A stretch of 64,000 nucleotides of DNA from Sesamum alatum (taxonomy: Eukaryota; Streptophyta; Magnoliopsida; Lamiales; Pedaliaceae): assembly GCA_034509735.1 (NCBI GenBank), contig JACGWO010000005.1:19643264-19707263 (forward strand), given 5' to 3'. Positions within the stretch are counted from its first letter, which is position 1, and every line of letters begins with the position of its first letter. Below are positions 22,965-34,132 of this stretch, in pieces. The notes beneath the pieces were generated by a model. It ran no database searches. It was not told the DNA's origin and saw only the letters and a list, made by a program, of their open reading frames with translations. Both the position numbers and the translations under genes were made by a program.

Positions 22965-23780
22965 TTGAGGAGATGGATGTATGATCGAGACCTGTTGGGT
23001 GTGACACCGGAGTTTGAGGATGGTGTTACAACATTTCTAGAATGGGCCCAGTCTCAACGTTCATATATAGACGGGGAGAATATTAAGTGTCCTTGTCAAA
23101 AGTGCGAACGGTTCAAAACACCGAACGAGGTAAATTTTGACTTGTGTATGAAAGGGTTTATACCGGAGTATTATAATTGGACTTTGCATGGTGAGAAAAA
23201 TGTGTAGGAATACTTTGATGCATTGACCACAATCCTTGTTCAGCAACAACAAACGCCACTGGACCGTCTTTCTGGTTTTCTTATAACTAGGAGAGTGTGC
23301 CTGATGATGGTACCCGATATTGTCCTTCTGATGTCGGGCCTAGTTCATATTACGGTGTGGGGCCCTCTGATTATGTGTCTAGGTTGTCAGACCGTTTTTT
23401 GGATGTAGTTTATGCTGCTGACCAACCGTTGTGGAACGACTGCACTCAATCTCAAATGCCGTCAATTGCTAGTTTGGTAAATATCAAGGCCGAAGGGGTT
23501 TTTTTCCTAGTGAACATATGATCAATTGTGCCAGTGGGCTGAACATATAATGCCCCCAATCACAGTTTTCCCCCCGATTATTATAGTATGAAGAAATTGA
23601 TAAGAGACTTGGGTTTACTAGTTGAGAAGAGTGATGCGTGTAAAAACGGCTGCATGCTATACTAGAAGGACGACATTGATCTGGAATATTGCAGGTTTTG
23701 TGGAAACGCTAGGTACAAGCCCACCAGGGATAAAAATTCTAAAAGCAAGAAGTCCACGTATGCCATTCTTAGGTACCTGC
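22965..23780 (+). pseudogene. CACTA TNPD transposase remnant
   Basis: It begins MRRWMYDRDLLGV and carries FLEWAQSQ and IKCPCQKCERFK, matching the Transpos_assoc domain at the start of plant CACTA TNPD proteins. After a stop following GEKNV, further pieces of the same protein occur in changing frames: ACKNGCMLY, KDDIDLEYCRFCGNARYKP and YAILRYLL from the Transposase_21 region. The Y LTR at 23781 cuts it off; the rest of the catalytic domain is lacking. TNPD performs the cutting reaction at the element ends; this copy cannot. Confidence 0.75.
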
Positions 23781-25160
23781 TGTTAGAATAGGTGACCATG
23801 AAGCTAATTTTATTAAGCGAAATGTAACCTATGTCTGAACAATTTCAGAGTTTTAATAAACCTTGATGAATGAGAAAGTGATGTTCATCTGGCTCATACT
23901 TTGTCTGTGTTCACTTTACTGCTTTATAACTGTTCACTGCACAAACAAAGCCCATAGACCGAGATCACATTTCGGGAACTGGAACTACGCTTGGAGGTAG
24001 GATCATGAAATCAGTTTCGCCGAATCAGTCTGAAAATCTCTAAGTCAAGGAATCTCGAGAAATGGGTATCGAGAATCCACTTGAGACTTGCACTAAGCAT
24101 CTGCTGTCGTGTTTCATCGACGAGTGATGAGGGTCGTCTATGCAGTGTTAGTGGGTCAGCTTGCTAGGGAGCAACTAACTGAGGTGACTCGCGGGAACCG
24201 TCTTATGGAGGACTTTGAGTAGGGTCAGATAGGTATGACTTGAGCTCCCGATTCCAACGGTACAGGTTAATCCTTGGACTTGAGGAATTGCTGAGTTTAC
24301 CTGTACACCGTGTCTGTATCTTAGGTATGGTGAGAGATTACCAAGTCATAGTTACTGAGTAGTCATAAGCCATATCTAGTGCAGTCATGATGTGCAACGT
24401 GACAGTAGATTCCAAGAAAGGATCTGTCTCCTGTCAGAGTGCTGACAGTAGCATCTCACTATGCTCTGAGTCTTGTCCCTAAAACTGTGGCCACAGTAAT
24501 TGAACAGAAGGGAGGGATTCCCTACGACGTTTAGTGTAGGATAAGCCGACACTTAGGTCCAAGATGGGTACCTACGTTTTCGTACCCTAGACCCTAAGTG
24601 GTGAGACCGTAGGCAGAAGGATAAATGTACCACAGAGCCTAAATGTTCACCCCCACGCATATTCACCTAGTCTCTAGTGCCATGGACCATTGCTAGACGA
24701 CCAACCATGGTAACGAACGGATTCTAGAAATTCGACCAAGTCTAGCTGAAGGTGAACCTAAAGAGTCACACACAATCCGCACAAACAACATATTTAATTT
24801 AGAATTAAATATTTGGAGAGGTGGGACGATTAAATTAGATTTAATCGGATCTTTCTTTTCTTGGGATGTTAATTCCTTTAAATTGGATGAAAAATAAATT
24901 GGATTTATTGGGATTAAATACACGGGCTTAAAATAAATATTATTATTTATTTTATTTATTTGTTGCCCTATGTATTATTTAAATAAGATTTAAATATTCC
25001 ATAAAATAAATGGATGGTTGAGATTAAAAGGAGAGATGGATGGCTAGGATTGGTTTGACCAAATCAAAGAGCTACTTTGACTAGGTCAAAATCCTAGTCA
25101 AAATAGTCTTCCAAATGTTGGAGTTTGAAGAGGAATGGGATTCCTCCTCTATATGTACCA
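23781..25160 (+). mobile_element. Truncated LTR, family Y (copy Y2)
   Basis: It begins TGTTAGAATAGGTGACCATG exactly where the TNPD reading stops and follows the Copia Y LTR through CTGTGGCCACAG and CACCTAGTCTCTAGTGCCA to about TTCCTCCTCTATATGTACC. The last roughly 600 bp, including the hairpin region, are missing. Sequence after about 25160 belongs to the TNPA gene, so a deletion joined them. Confidence 0.75.
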
Positions 25161-25754
25161 GAGCACCAGCATTTCTGGTTCGAGAGTTTGAAGGTAATTT
25201 ATTTTAATTTTAAATTTATGGTATAATTGAATTTTTTAAAAAATATTTTAACAATTTCTTTCTTTTGCAGATGACGTACAGGTGGGACCATGACGATGAG
25301 TCCATGTTCCACGTATTCCACATGTTTGTGTGGAAGTTCATCCGCAAGCGCTTCACTCTCGCCAGACAGTCTCTGGTGAAGCCGTTGTGGCTGCGAACGA
25401 GGTCTGGCGGTAGCTCCCGCTGTACTGGGATAGAGAGGAGTTCAAGACCAAGGCCGCCAAGAACAAGGCCAACCGGTTGGCCAACCCCATAGCATCCTCT
25501 ACTGTCTACTACGGGGGTTCTTCCTTCGTCGGCATGCACAAGAGGAAGATGGTAAGTAATTTATTTATTTTTAAAGCATTCATCATTATTAAATTAAAAT
25601 TTGAATAACTATTCCTTTTTTTTACAGGAGGCACAATTCGGTCGGCCAGTCAAGCAGATGAAATTATTCTCCAGATGCTACAAGAAGAAGGCCGAGGGCA
25701 GCTGGAGCGGGCCGAGGGCAACGGAGGTGGCGGTAAGTACTCAATTATACTTTA

Positions 25755-27867
25755 TGTGACATCTATAGGTTTTTGTACTAAATTGAGGGGTTAATTAGTA
25801 ATTATTGAGAAAATCTAATTTAATTATAAGTTATAGGTTGCAATTATAAATATATTAAAACTTGAAGGGACTAAATTAAAACTTTATAAAATATTTATGG
25901 TCATATTATATATATTTAAAATATGGGGATTAAATTGCAATTTTGATAAAAGTTAAAAAAAAAAAAAACAAAAGGATGAGGATTGGGAAAGGGCCAACAC
26001 GTGGCTCCTCCCATATGTGTATATAAATATTTAGCATTTGTTGGTAAAATATGTAATTCCACACCTAGCAAGTAAACACACACTTACACCTACTAAAATA
26101 CATTATTTCATATGCCGAAATACAGGTGAGTATTTTATTATAAATTATAATTTAATTATTCTATTAATGTTGTTTAATTAGTGCATTTATTAAATATGTT
26201 TTATACTATTCGATTTACTATTTAACCGGAAAATTTATTGAATTTGTGTATTTATATAAATTAGTGATCGGGGATATATTTAATTGGAACTGAGATATCT
26301 AGTCAATAAATTAAAATTTATTTAATCTATTCGATTTAGTAGTTGTTATAATGGATTATTCAAATTGATGGGGTTTATTAACCAATACATAATTGTATGT
26401 ACTAGTGTTCAAATAATTATTATTATAGTGAAGAATTAGCAAAAATTAATACGAATAGTAGAAAATTATGTCTGAGAAATATTAGGAAATTGTATTTGAG
26501 AAATATTATATTTATTAAAAATAAATATGGGATATTTGTAGTAATTTCATTTAGGAATGTTATAGAGAACGATAGTTATAAGAATATGAGGTGTTTGATT
26601 AAATAAAATCTTATGAGTTCATTGATAAACTAGATATATACCGGGAAAGTTTATAGTGTCTAGTTATGTAGATGAAAAAGGAATGGATGTTTGAATTTAT
26701 AAATAAAATATTAAAATATTAGTGGAAAAATACGAATATTATTTAGTAATTTCATTCGGGATTTACAATATTTTTTATATATTAATTATACATATTATAT
26801 CTTGCTATAGGACGTGAAGATAGAGTAGAGGGTTGAGTAGTTCCTTCTATTAACGCGATCTTTTGAGTTTGAGGTAAGTATAGTTAATTGAATTTATATA
26901 TATATATATATAAGTATCTAATATATATGATATATATTCTTGTATTGTGTATGTGATTGAGATGGCTATTTATCTGGTTAGATTGTTATTTTGTGGAGTT
27001 GTCATCATATGCTTATATGTGGTTATGGTGTGAGAAAGACGAACGAATGATTGTTCGACGCCATGCTATTTTATTATGGATTGAAAATGGACGATGAGAT
27101 TATGGATGGAATGTTGGGAATTAAGATAAAGAGATGGCTTACCTAACTGGGGGGCATACTACAATGGTTTATGATAATATGATTAATGACGAGCTGTGTG
27201 TTGTCATTGATCAGTGGAGATGATGTGACATATCATACGAGCTATGTGCTGTGTGATATGATTGAGATGGGATATCATACGAGCTGTGTGCTGTGTGGTA
27301 TCATATGATGATAGGGTATCATACGAGCTGTGTGCTGTGTGATATCGAAAAAAAAATGAGATATTGTGATTGAGGTGATGATAGCCGACAAAGACCATTG
27401 AGTGATGCACTCCAGCTTGGGTAAGCAGGGCCCTAAGAAAATAAATAATAAAGTTGAGTAATATGTGTAGATTGATATATGATCGTTGATATATGTTATT
27501 TCTTATATTTGTTGTAATTGCATGATATTCATTTGATTGTGTATGTGCGTGTATATGTATATATAAGTCGATTACCTATACTTATTGAGTAGGCAGCTCA
27601 TCCCTTGCCAATATTTTTCAGGATATAAGTCACAGTGACTAGCTGAATTGGATCATAAGTCGTGCTGCCAGTCTTATTAGGTGGGTCAACAGTGACATCC
27701 TGGGTTGAGATCTCTAGTTACATAACTACAAAGAAATTAGATTTTTATTTAAATTTATATTTCACGATTTATTAGTTCTTATATAAATTTCTTGTAAATT
27801 GGGTTTAATTATGGAGGATGTATTATAACTAGTAGTATTAAAGCATAGTGTTGTAGAGGGTGCTACA
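25755..27867 (+). mobile_element. Solo LTR in a TNPA intron, unrelated to X and Y
   Basis: It begins TGTGACATCT and ends GGTGCTACA, with a perfect 5-bp duplication CTTTA (25750-25754 and 27868-27872). At 2113 bp it accounts for most of the intron between 25732 and 27928. A TATA-like stretch (GTGTATATAAATA) lies near 26020. Ends and length resemble Tekay/Del chromovirus LTRs, but that assignment is from general pattern only; orientation is inferred from the TATA stretch. Confidence 0.8.
27185..27350. repeat. Tandem repeat, about 43-bp unit, inside the solo LTR
   Basis: TATCATACGAGCTGTGTGCT recurs three times (about 27231, 27271 and 27316), with a fourth weaker copy (GACGAGCTGTGTGTTG) at about 27188. 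Confidence 0.8.
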
Positions 27868-28484
27868 CTTTAAAATTTATTTCCTTTAATTTTCGCAATA
27901 ATAATAATAATTTACTTTGTTTTGCAGGAGACGTTCCAAAAGCTGCTGGAGGATCACCAGCCTCAGGCCATGCCCGATCCTCGAGATCTTCCGGCCGGAT
28001 CGAAGAGCTCGGTGGTGATGACCGAGCAAGATCTATGGCTGGCAGCAGTCGGGGGCAAGAACAATGGCCGGGTATTCGGTCTTGGTTCTGAAGCCCACAA
28101 CCTTGGCGAGACCTTTACATCCCCATCATCACCGCCACCGCCACCGTCGAACTTGGAGGATCGCATGGTCCGACTTGAGATGATGATGATCGACAGGATG
28201 GGCATGATGAAGTCCATGCAGACCAACAACTCCGCTACCGGCTTGTCACAGCCTCGAACAAACCCCCCTGCTCCAGACGATGCCGACATGGACCATGACG
28301 AGGGGGATGAGGTGTAGATTTAGAATTTTTTTAATATTTATAATTAAATTGGATAATATTTTTGTTTAATATATTTTTTTTGTAATTATGAATTTTTGGT
28401 ATATAAATAATAATTATTAATAATTTTATAAATAATAATAATTATTTTATAAATTAAAATAAATTTAATTAATAAATTACTTAG

Positions 28485-29210
28485 GAACGGTCTTTTGCTC
28501 AGTCACGGATTCTATAAATATCAAAGTCACCGTTCCAAAAAAGGATCTGTGAAATGCGACGACCATCTACAACTATACAAACTGACCATTCCAAATAAGG
28601 GACCAACCGTTCATAAATTTCGCCCAAATGCATTGACTACATATCATCGTTAGTGTTCCAAATTGAATTTCCAAAATCGTGCCAATTGTGTATTCCAAAC
28701 AAAGATTATAAAACCGTTCCTACATTCAGTACAAAGGCAAGTTCAAGGGGAGTTCCTCATACCGTTCCATAACCTACCACCCAAATTAAAAGTTAACCGT
28801 TCCAATGTGTATTCCAGAGTCCGTGGAAAAATGCATCTCCCATATAATAAGTTCGATGCAAATAGAGTTCCAACGACCGTTCAAAATTATATCAATCACA
28901 AAATATGTGACCATTCTAAATATTAACTGAGTGTTCCAAATATACAAATTATATATTCATAGATACAAAGTTAATCAGGAACGACTTTTAGCTTGTGCGC
29001 CAAAAATAATTTCAAAATAGGAACGTTTTAGTTGTAATTGTTCCTAAATATTAGGAATGCTGTCAGTTTCAACGGAATGTATACTGTTCCATGACCGTTC
29101 CAACAGTCGGTTCAGGTTCATCTAGTGATCTTTTGCCTGTTCCAAATGAAAAAAAAGGGGATCCCATGCCTCCCCTCCAACACTTTATGGCCGCTTCCTA
29201 CATCCGTTTC
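28485..29210. repeat. Right subterminal repeat array of CACTA 1
   Basis: Many CCGTTCC(A) and GGAACG motifs in both orientations, spaced tens of bases apart, lie between the TNPA stop and the right terminal repeat. Such arrays are the docking sites for the element's own DNA-binding protein. No gene is present. Confidence 0.75.
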
Positions 29211-29330
29211 AATTCTCGCATTTTTTTGTAGTGTATGAGGTTGTCACTTACATTAATGAAACATATACTATCATGTTATATATTGAAACGCATTGTTATT
29301 TTCCAAAAACAATTATAAACAAAAGTCGAA

Positions 29331-29830
29331 GGGTTAATAACACTTAGACCCCCTCTAAAATATGAAATTACACGTTCCCTCAAAGAAGTTTTAGAATTAC
29401 ATTTACGCCCCTTCCGGAAATTCACCATTTACACCTGACCCTCTCTTGTTAGGATTTTGACGAAAAATGCTGACGTTAAAAAAAAAATTTACATAAAATT
29501 TTAATTTTACCCATCATTTAACATCCCTAAGCAATATTTTTGTAGTTATAAGAGTCAAAATGTAATAATGTTAACCTCACTCTCTATATATAAATTACAT
29601 CTATTCCCTTATAAGTACAAAATTATACATAAGAATGTTAAAATGAGGAGCAAAATTGAAGATTTATGTAATTTTTCTTTGCTGACATAAATATTCTCTG
29701 TCCAAATTCTATCGGAAGTGGGTCAGGTGCAAATAGAGAATTTTCGGAGGGGGTGTAAGTGTAATTTTGTAACTTTTTTGGGGAAAGTGTAATTTTATAT
29801 TTTTAGAAGGGGTCTAACTGTAACTAACCC
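29331..29830. mobile_element. 500-bp element with TIRs of about 110 bp (MULE-like)
   Basis: The left end GGGTTAATAACACTTAGACC and the complement of the right end, GGGTTAGTTACAGTTAGACC, continue as matching arms through AAATTACAC, CCGGAAATTC/CCGAAAATTC and CACCTGACCC. Flanks AAAGTCGAA (29322-29330) and AAAATTGAA (29831-29839) match at 7 of 9 positions, as in a decayed 9-bp duplication. No coding capacity. Confidence 0.7.
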
Positions 29831-29839
29831 AAAATTGAA

Positions 29840-30282
29840 ATTAATTTTTTTTATACATTTATCAAGTATGGTCGTCATTTTGTATTCCAATAAATGCAAG
29901 CCTATGAAATTATTTAACATAAAAATTTTGATAGGGCAAGATTGACAAATTATTTAACTGAGGGAAAAAAATTCGAATTCATATGGGAGAATATGACAAA
30001 ATGTATTTTGTAATATAAATTTTAAATAGAGTAGTGAGCATAAGATTTTCAAAATGGGACATTGAAAATCAAATCCAATCAGAAAAGCAAAGGAAAAAAA
30101 GCTTTAATTTGAATGAAATTTCCAAACTTATTTTATTATTAATGAAACTGTAAAAGTTTGTCCAAAGAGAAAATTAACAATGAAACATCTAATAGTAAAA
30201 AAATAATAATTTTACCTGATTAAATTGAAAAATTACTAATGAGATATACTAAGAGATTGATATAATTAAGTTTAGCGAAAAA
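29840..30282. other. AT-rich DNA, nothing recognised
   Basis: No gene or transposon edge seen. Confidence 0.4.
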
Positions 30283-30450
30283 AGTATATAATTAAAATGA
30301 AAATAGATGATTAGGGATAAGATAAATATACATTTTTTATGATAAAAAATTAATCATAATTTTAAAATTAGTATATGATTAAAATGAAAATAGATGATTA
30401 GTAATAAGATACATATAAATTATTTTATGATAAAAAAAATAATTATAATG
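30283..30450. repeat. Tandem duplication, period about 87 bp
   Basis: AGTATATAATTAAAATGAAA (30283) and AGTATATGATTAAAATGAAA (30370) head two near-identical copies that continue through ATAGATGATTAG, ATAAGATA and ATGATAAAAAA. Confidence 0.75.
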
Positions 30451-30489
30451 TAAAAGGTAGAATTCAGTACAAATAAACACTAATTTTGG

Positions 30490-30825
30490 AAATAGGATTT
30501 TTTTTAGATAAATACAAATTTAATTTTTTCATTTAAAGTGGATGAGATTTCTATAATGAGATTTTTTCTTGACAATTAAAAAAATCAAAATTACCAAAAA
30601 TCAATATTTGGTCAAAATTAACTTAATGTGGTCAACCATCCGTTTGCTATATATATATATATATATATTGAAAAATGATAGTTGGCAAAATTGGTTCAAT
30701 TTTGACCAAGTGTTTTTTTGGTGTTTTTGAATTTTTAGTAAGAAAAAATTTTATTTGTTAGAAAATCTCATTTATTTTGAATGAATAATTTGATTCGTAT
30801 TTATCTACAAAATCATCTGGACAAT
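30490..30825. repeat. Foldback repeat centred on a (TA)n run
   Basis: AGATAAATAC, TTCATTTAAA..ATGAGAT, TTTTTTCTT and TTGGTCAAAATT occur in order on the left and as complements in reverse order on the right, around a TATATA run at about 30650-30669. This is the form of a decayed foldback MITE; edges are approximate. Confidence 0.55.
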
Positions 30826-31220
30826 ATTTTAACTGTCAAGAAAAAACCTTATTGGCTAGAAATATCATATACTTTGAATATATTCAATTTTTATTTTGTA
30901 TTTATTGAAAATTTTATCTCCAATAGTAAGTAAATGTGATTTATTACAAGTTTAATTATTTTCGCCTTAGTTTGGTAAGAAGCTTCCCTTTATTTGTTGA
31001 AATTCATCATAATTGTGCTTCCTGATTGATAGAATTGTGTTTCCTTTTATCTTACTGTAGAAGTTCAATTCGTCGAGATGCTTATATGGGCATGTTATGT
31101 TTTCATTAGTTTTGAGGAGTAGTAGTAGTAGTATTTGTTGTTGTTGTTAATTTTTGTATGTGGCAGTTCTCTATTTAAGAATTTTAATTCTTTGTTAGGA
31201 TAATGCTATTGTGGCAAGTT
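30826..31220. other. AT-rich DNA, nothing recognised
   Basis: Contains a short GTAGTAGTAGTA run near 31120 followed by TTGTTGTTGTT; otherwise no feature. Confidence 0.4.
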
Positions 31221-31354
31221 AAAATGCATAGAATCTTTTAACAGGAACAAACGATGACATACTTTTCTTGAATTCTTTTTCTCTTGTAAGAGACCGTTTA
31301 AATTTAAAAAAGAGGTCAATATTTTTTTTTGTAGTTTATGTATGAATTGACAAA
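31221..31354. repeat. Direct repeat D, left copy
   Basis: It starts AAAATGCATAGAATC and ends TGAATTGACAAA. It matches 42444-42576 at roughly 94% by eye. It abuts the left end of MITE M2. Confidence 0.85.
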
Positions 31355-31761
31355 GGCTGTGTTTACTACATTGGATTAGGTTGTACTACATTGGATTATT
31401 AGTACAACCAAATCCAATGTTTACTTTCATTTTTGCAAGCCCTGTACTATTAGCAAAGCTCGGTACGGATGTCTTATTTCCTCTACTATTTATCTTGAAA
31501 ATTTGGGGTGGATTAAAAATCTACCTATTTAGCCACTTTTTTGTTTAAGTGAGAATACTATTTTGCCCTCAACAATTATGCAGAGCTGTACGAACTTCAC
31601 CTACCAACATAAATATGATTTCCTCACTTCCATAGTGGCCCACCATCCTCAACTTCACCTTCACACAATGCAATTGAAGGACAAGCGGATCCGCCCGGGA
31701 GCGCGAGTGGAAGTGTGAAAATGCGGATATTTAAAATTAATCAAAAGCATTGTCATAAAAT

Positions 31762-31782
31762 CCCAAGGGGTGTACCCTTGGG
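31762..31782 (-). other. Conserved LTR hairpin in X2
   Basis: CCCAAGGG and CCCTTGGG pair perfectly around loop GTGTA. Confidence 0.75.
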
Positions 31783-32061
31783 TGCTCAACCGGGCGTTCG
31801 ATGTAGGATGTACCAATATTATATGCGTATATTGAACAAAGGGCATAGAAACAATAATAAACTACTAAAGCGTAAAAGACCGAAGTTATCTTTGTAGTTT
31901 ATTTCGTAAATGGCTACTTGCGTTGTTACTCTCCGGAATGTTCAAAAAGTTCAAATGTATGAACTCTCCAAAGGTGATCCACACCACACCGGAAAAGATG
32001 CTCGTTTTCCTTGCTAGAAGAAAATGGATCCAATTGATCCAAGATCAAATGAAGAACAAAG

Positions 32062-32063
<2 letters not shown>

Positions 32064-32119
<56 letters not shown>
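32064..32119. repeat. (GA)n microsatellite in X2
   Basis: About 28 GA units, ending right at the Copia Y insertion point. Overlapping open frames are repeat artefacts. Confidence 0.95.
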
Positions 32120-32123
<4 letters not shown>

Positions 32124-32124
32124 C

Positions 32125-34116
32125 TGAAAGATTGTGGATCGTCCCGGGAAAATAGCGCGAATGCGGAAGCGCGGTATAAATTAAAATACGAAAATTAAAC
32201 ATGCTTTAATAAAATTAAAGAAACTCATTCAAGGGGTGTACCCTTGAAGTTCCACGGGTGTTCGGTGTATCTCATGAATTAAATAACATAAACAAATCAT
32301 GGAGGTCATAGGATTGAAAAATAAAAGGGGGCGAAGATAATAAATCGGAACCTACCGATTGTCATTTTCGTCTTCTAACTGCTACTCGTGCTGTTCCCCG
32401 ATTTGCTCCAAGTCTCGCCTTTGAGACTCTCCAAATAGTAACACTCAATCCACCCACGTATCTTGCACGTCGTGCTAGCGAACGAACAAGTAATATTTTG
32501 GAGAGGATGAATTAATAACACGTTATTGATTAACGGTATTAATTCTCCTTAGATCTAATGTTCCAAGAACAAAAGAATCAAGAAGTATTTTCTTGAGAGT
32601 GAGAGAGAGAGGGGGCGAACGAGAGGGGAGAGGGAGAGAGCCGAATTGGTGTGTGTTGTGTGTGTGTTGGAATTTCATCACTTTTCAAATAGTGAAAGAC
32701 TAGGACTATATATAGAGGAGGAGTTTAATCCTCTTTAAACTCCAACTCTAAAGAGGTCTATTTTGACTAGGATTTTGACCTAGTCAAAGTCCTAGTCAAA
32801 GTAGTATTTGGCCTAGTCAAATTAATCCTAGCCATCCATCTCTTCCTTTCAATCTCAACCATTAATTTAATTTAATGGAATATTTAAATGCTATTAAATA
32901 TTCCAAAGTCCAAATAAATAAATATAATAAATTATAAATATTTATTCTAGGCCTATTAAATTAATCCTCTAATAAATCTAATTTATTAGATTAATTCCTT
33001 TTATCAAATAAAAGGAATTAATTCTCCAAGAAAATAAAGGACCCGATTAAATTCAATTTAATCATTCCTTTTTTTCCAATATTTAATTCTAAATTAAATA
33101 CTTGATGTGTGTGGATTGTGTGTGACTCTTTAGGTTCACCTTTGAGCTAGACTTAGTCGGATTCCTAGAATCCGTCCGTTACCATGGGTGGCCATATAGC
33201 AACGGTCCATGGCACTAGAGACTAGGTGAAATTTCGGGGATGAACATTTAGGCTCTAACAATACACTTGTCCTTCTATCTACGGTCTCACCACTTAGGGT
33301 CTAGGGCACAGAAAATGCAGGTACCCATTTTGGACCTAAGTGTCGGTCTGTCCTTACTAAACGCCGCAAGGGAAACCTTTCCTTCTGTTCAGTTACTGTG
33401 GCCACAGATTTTAGGGACAAGACACAGAGCATACGTGAGACTCAACTGTCAATGCCTTTTAACAGGAGACAGATCCTTTCTTGGAAACTACTGTCACTCT
33501 GTACACCAGAGCTGCACTAGACATGGCTTATGACTACTCAAGTGCTTCTTGGCAATCTCTCACCATATCTAAGATACAGACCTGATATACAGGTAAACTC
33601 AGCAGTTCCTCAAGTCAATGGACTTGACCTGTACCGTTGGAACCGGGAACACACGTCATACCTAGCCGACCCTACTCAAGGTCCTCCGTAAGACGGTTCC
33701 CGCGAGTCACCTCAGTCAGCTGCTCCCTAGCAGGCTAACCCACTAACACTGCTTAGACGACCTTCGTCACCCGTCGATGAAATACGACAACAGATGCATA
33801 GTGCAAGTCTCAAGGGGAATCTCGGTACCCATTTTCGAGATTTCTTGACTTGGAGATTTTCGGACTGATTCGCGGGACTGATTTCATGGACCTACCTCCA
33901 AGTGTAGTCCCAGTCCCCAAAATAGGTTTTCAGTCCATGGGCTTTGTTTGCGTAGTGAACAGATAGATATAAAGCAGTAAAGTGAACGCAAACAAAGTAA
34001 TGCCAGAATGAATTTCACTTCTTTATTCATTAATAGTTTATCAAAACACTGAAATTGTCGAGACATAGGTTATATTTTGCCCGCCAAGATTGGCTACATG
34101 GTCACCTATTCTAACA
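32125..34116 (-). repeat. 3' LTR of Copia Y
   Basis: Plus-strand start TGAAAGATTGTGGATCG, end GGTCACCTATTCTAACA. Next to it the minus strand reads GGTCAAGCGGGAGAT, a good polypurine tract for plus-strand priming. It contains CTATATATAGAGGAGGAG (TATA-like, about 32709-32726), in the complement of the transcribed strand. Confidence 0.85.
32228..32248 (-). other. Conserved LTR hairpin in Copia Y 3' LTR
   Basis: TTCAAGGG and CCCTTGAA pair around loop GTGTA. Compared with X2, two C-G pairs have become T-A pairs on both sides of the stem. Confidence 0.75.
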
Positions 34117-34132
34117 ATCTCCCGCTTGACCT

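Larger units (their letters stand above)
25160..28317 (+). pseudogene. CACTA TNPA-like gene (Transposase_24 type), three to four exons
   Basis: A short exon end (HFWFESLK, donor at about 25192) is followed by exons 25271-25551, 25628-25732 and 27928-28317 with GT/AG borders. Visible motifs are LPLYWDREEFK, KAAKNKANR, SSFVGMHKRKM, then GSWSGPRATEVA, and in the last exon ETFQKLLEDHQ and GGKNNGRVFGLGSEA. These are the usual landmarks of the protein that binds subterminal repeats in plant CACTA elements. The first long exon has an in-frame stop in VWR*LPLYW, and its frame differs from the start at MTYRWDHDDE. The tail is acidic (DDADMDHDEGDE). A solo LTR fills the last intron. The 105-nt exon has the same length in CACTA 2. 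Confidence 0.75.
19794..29233 (+). mobile_element. CACTA element 1, both ends present
   Basis: The left end reads CGCTACAAAAAAAATGCG and the complement of the right end CACTACAAAAAAATGCGAG, the En/Spm-type terminal repeat. The left end has one change in the CACTA motif. The 3-bp duplication TAT flanks both sides (19791-19793 and 29234-29236). Subterminal regions (19820-20246, 22466-22660 and 28485-29200) are full of CCGTTCC/GGAACGG motifs, the usual binding arrays of the regulatory protein. Inside are remnants of TNPD and TNPA on the plus strand. Three LTR insertions make up more than half of its 9.4 kb. Confidence 0.85.

Noticed and set aside
31923..32202. Open frames rich in Arg-Glu or Ser-Leu
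   Set aside because: Translation of the GA/CT microsatellite.
33267..33533. Open frames inside the X and Y LTRs (also 39384-39602, 52161-52400, 60145-60384)
   Set aside because: They recur only because the LTRs are repeated; many copies carry stops and no domain is visible.
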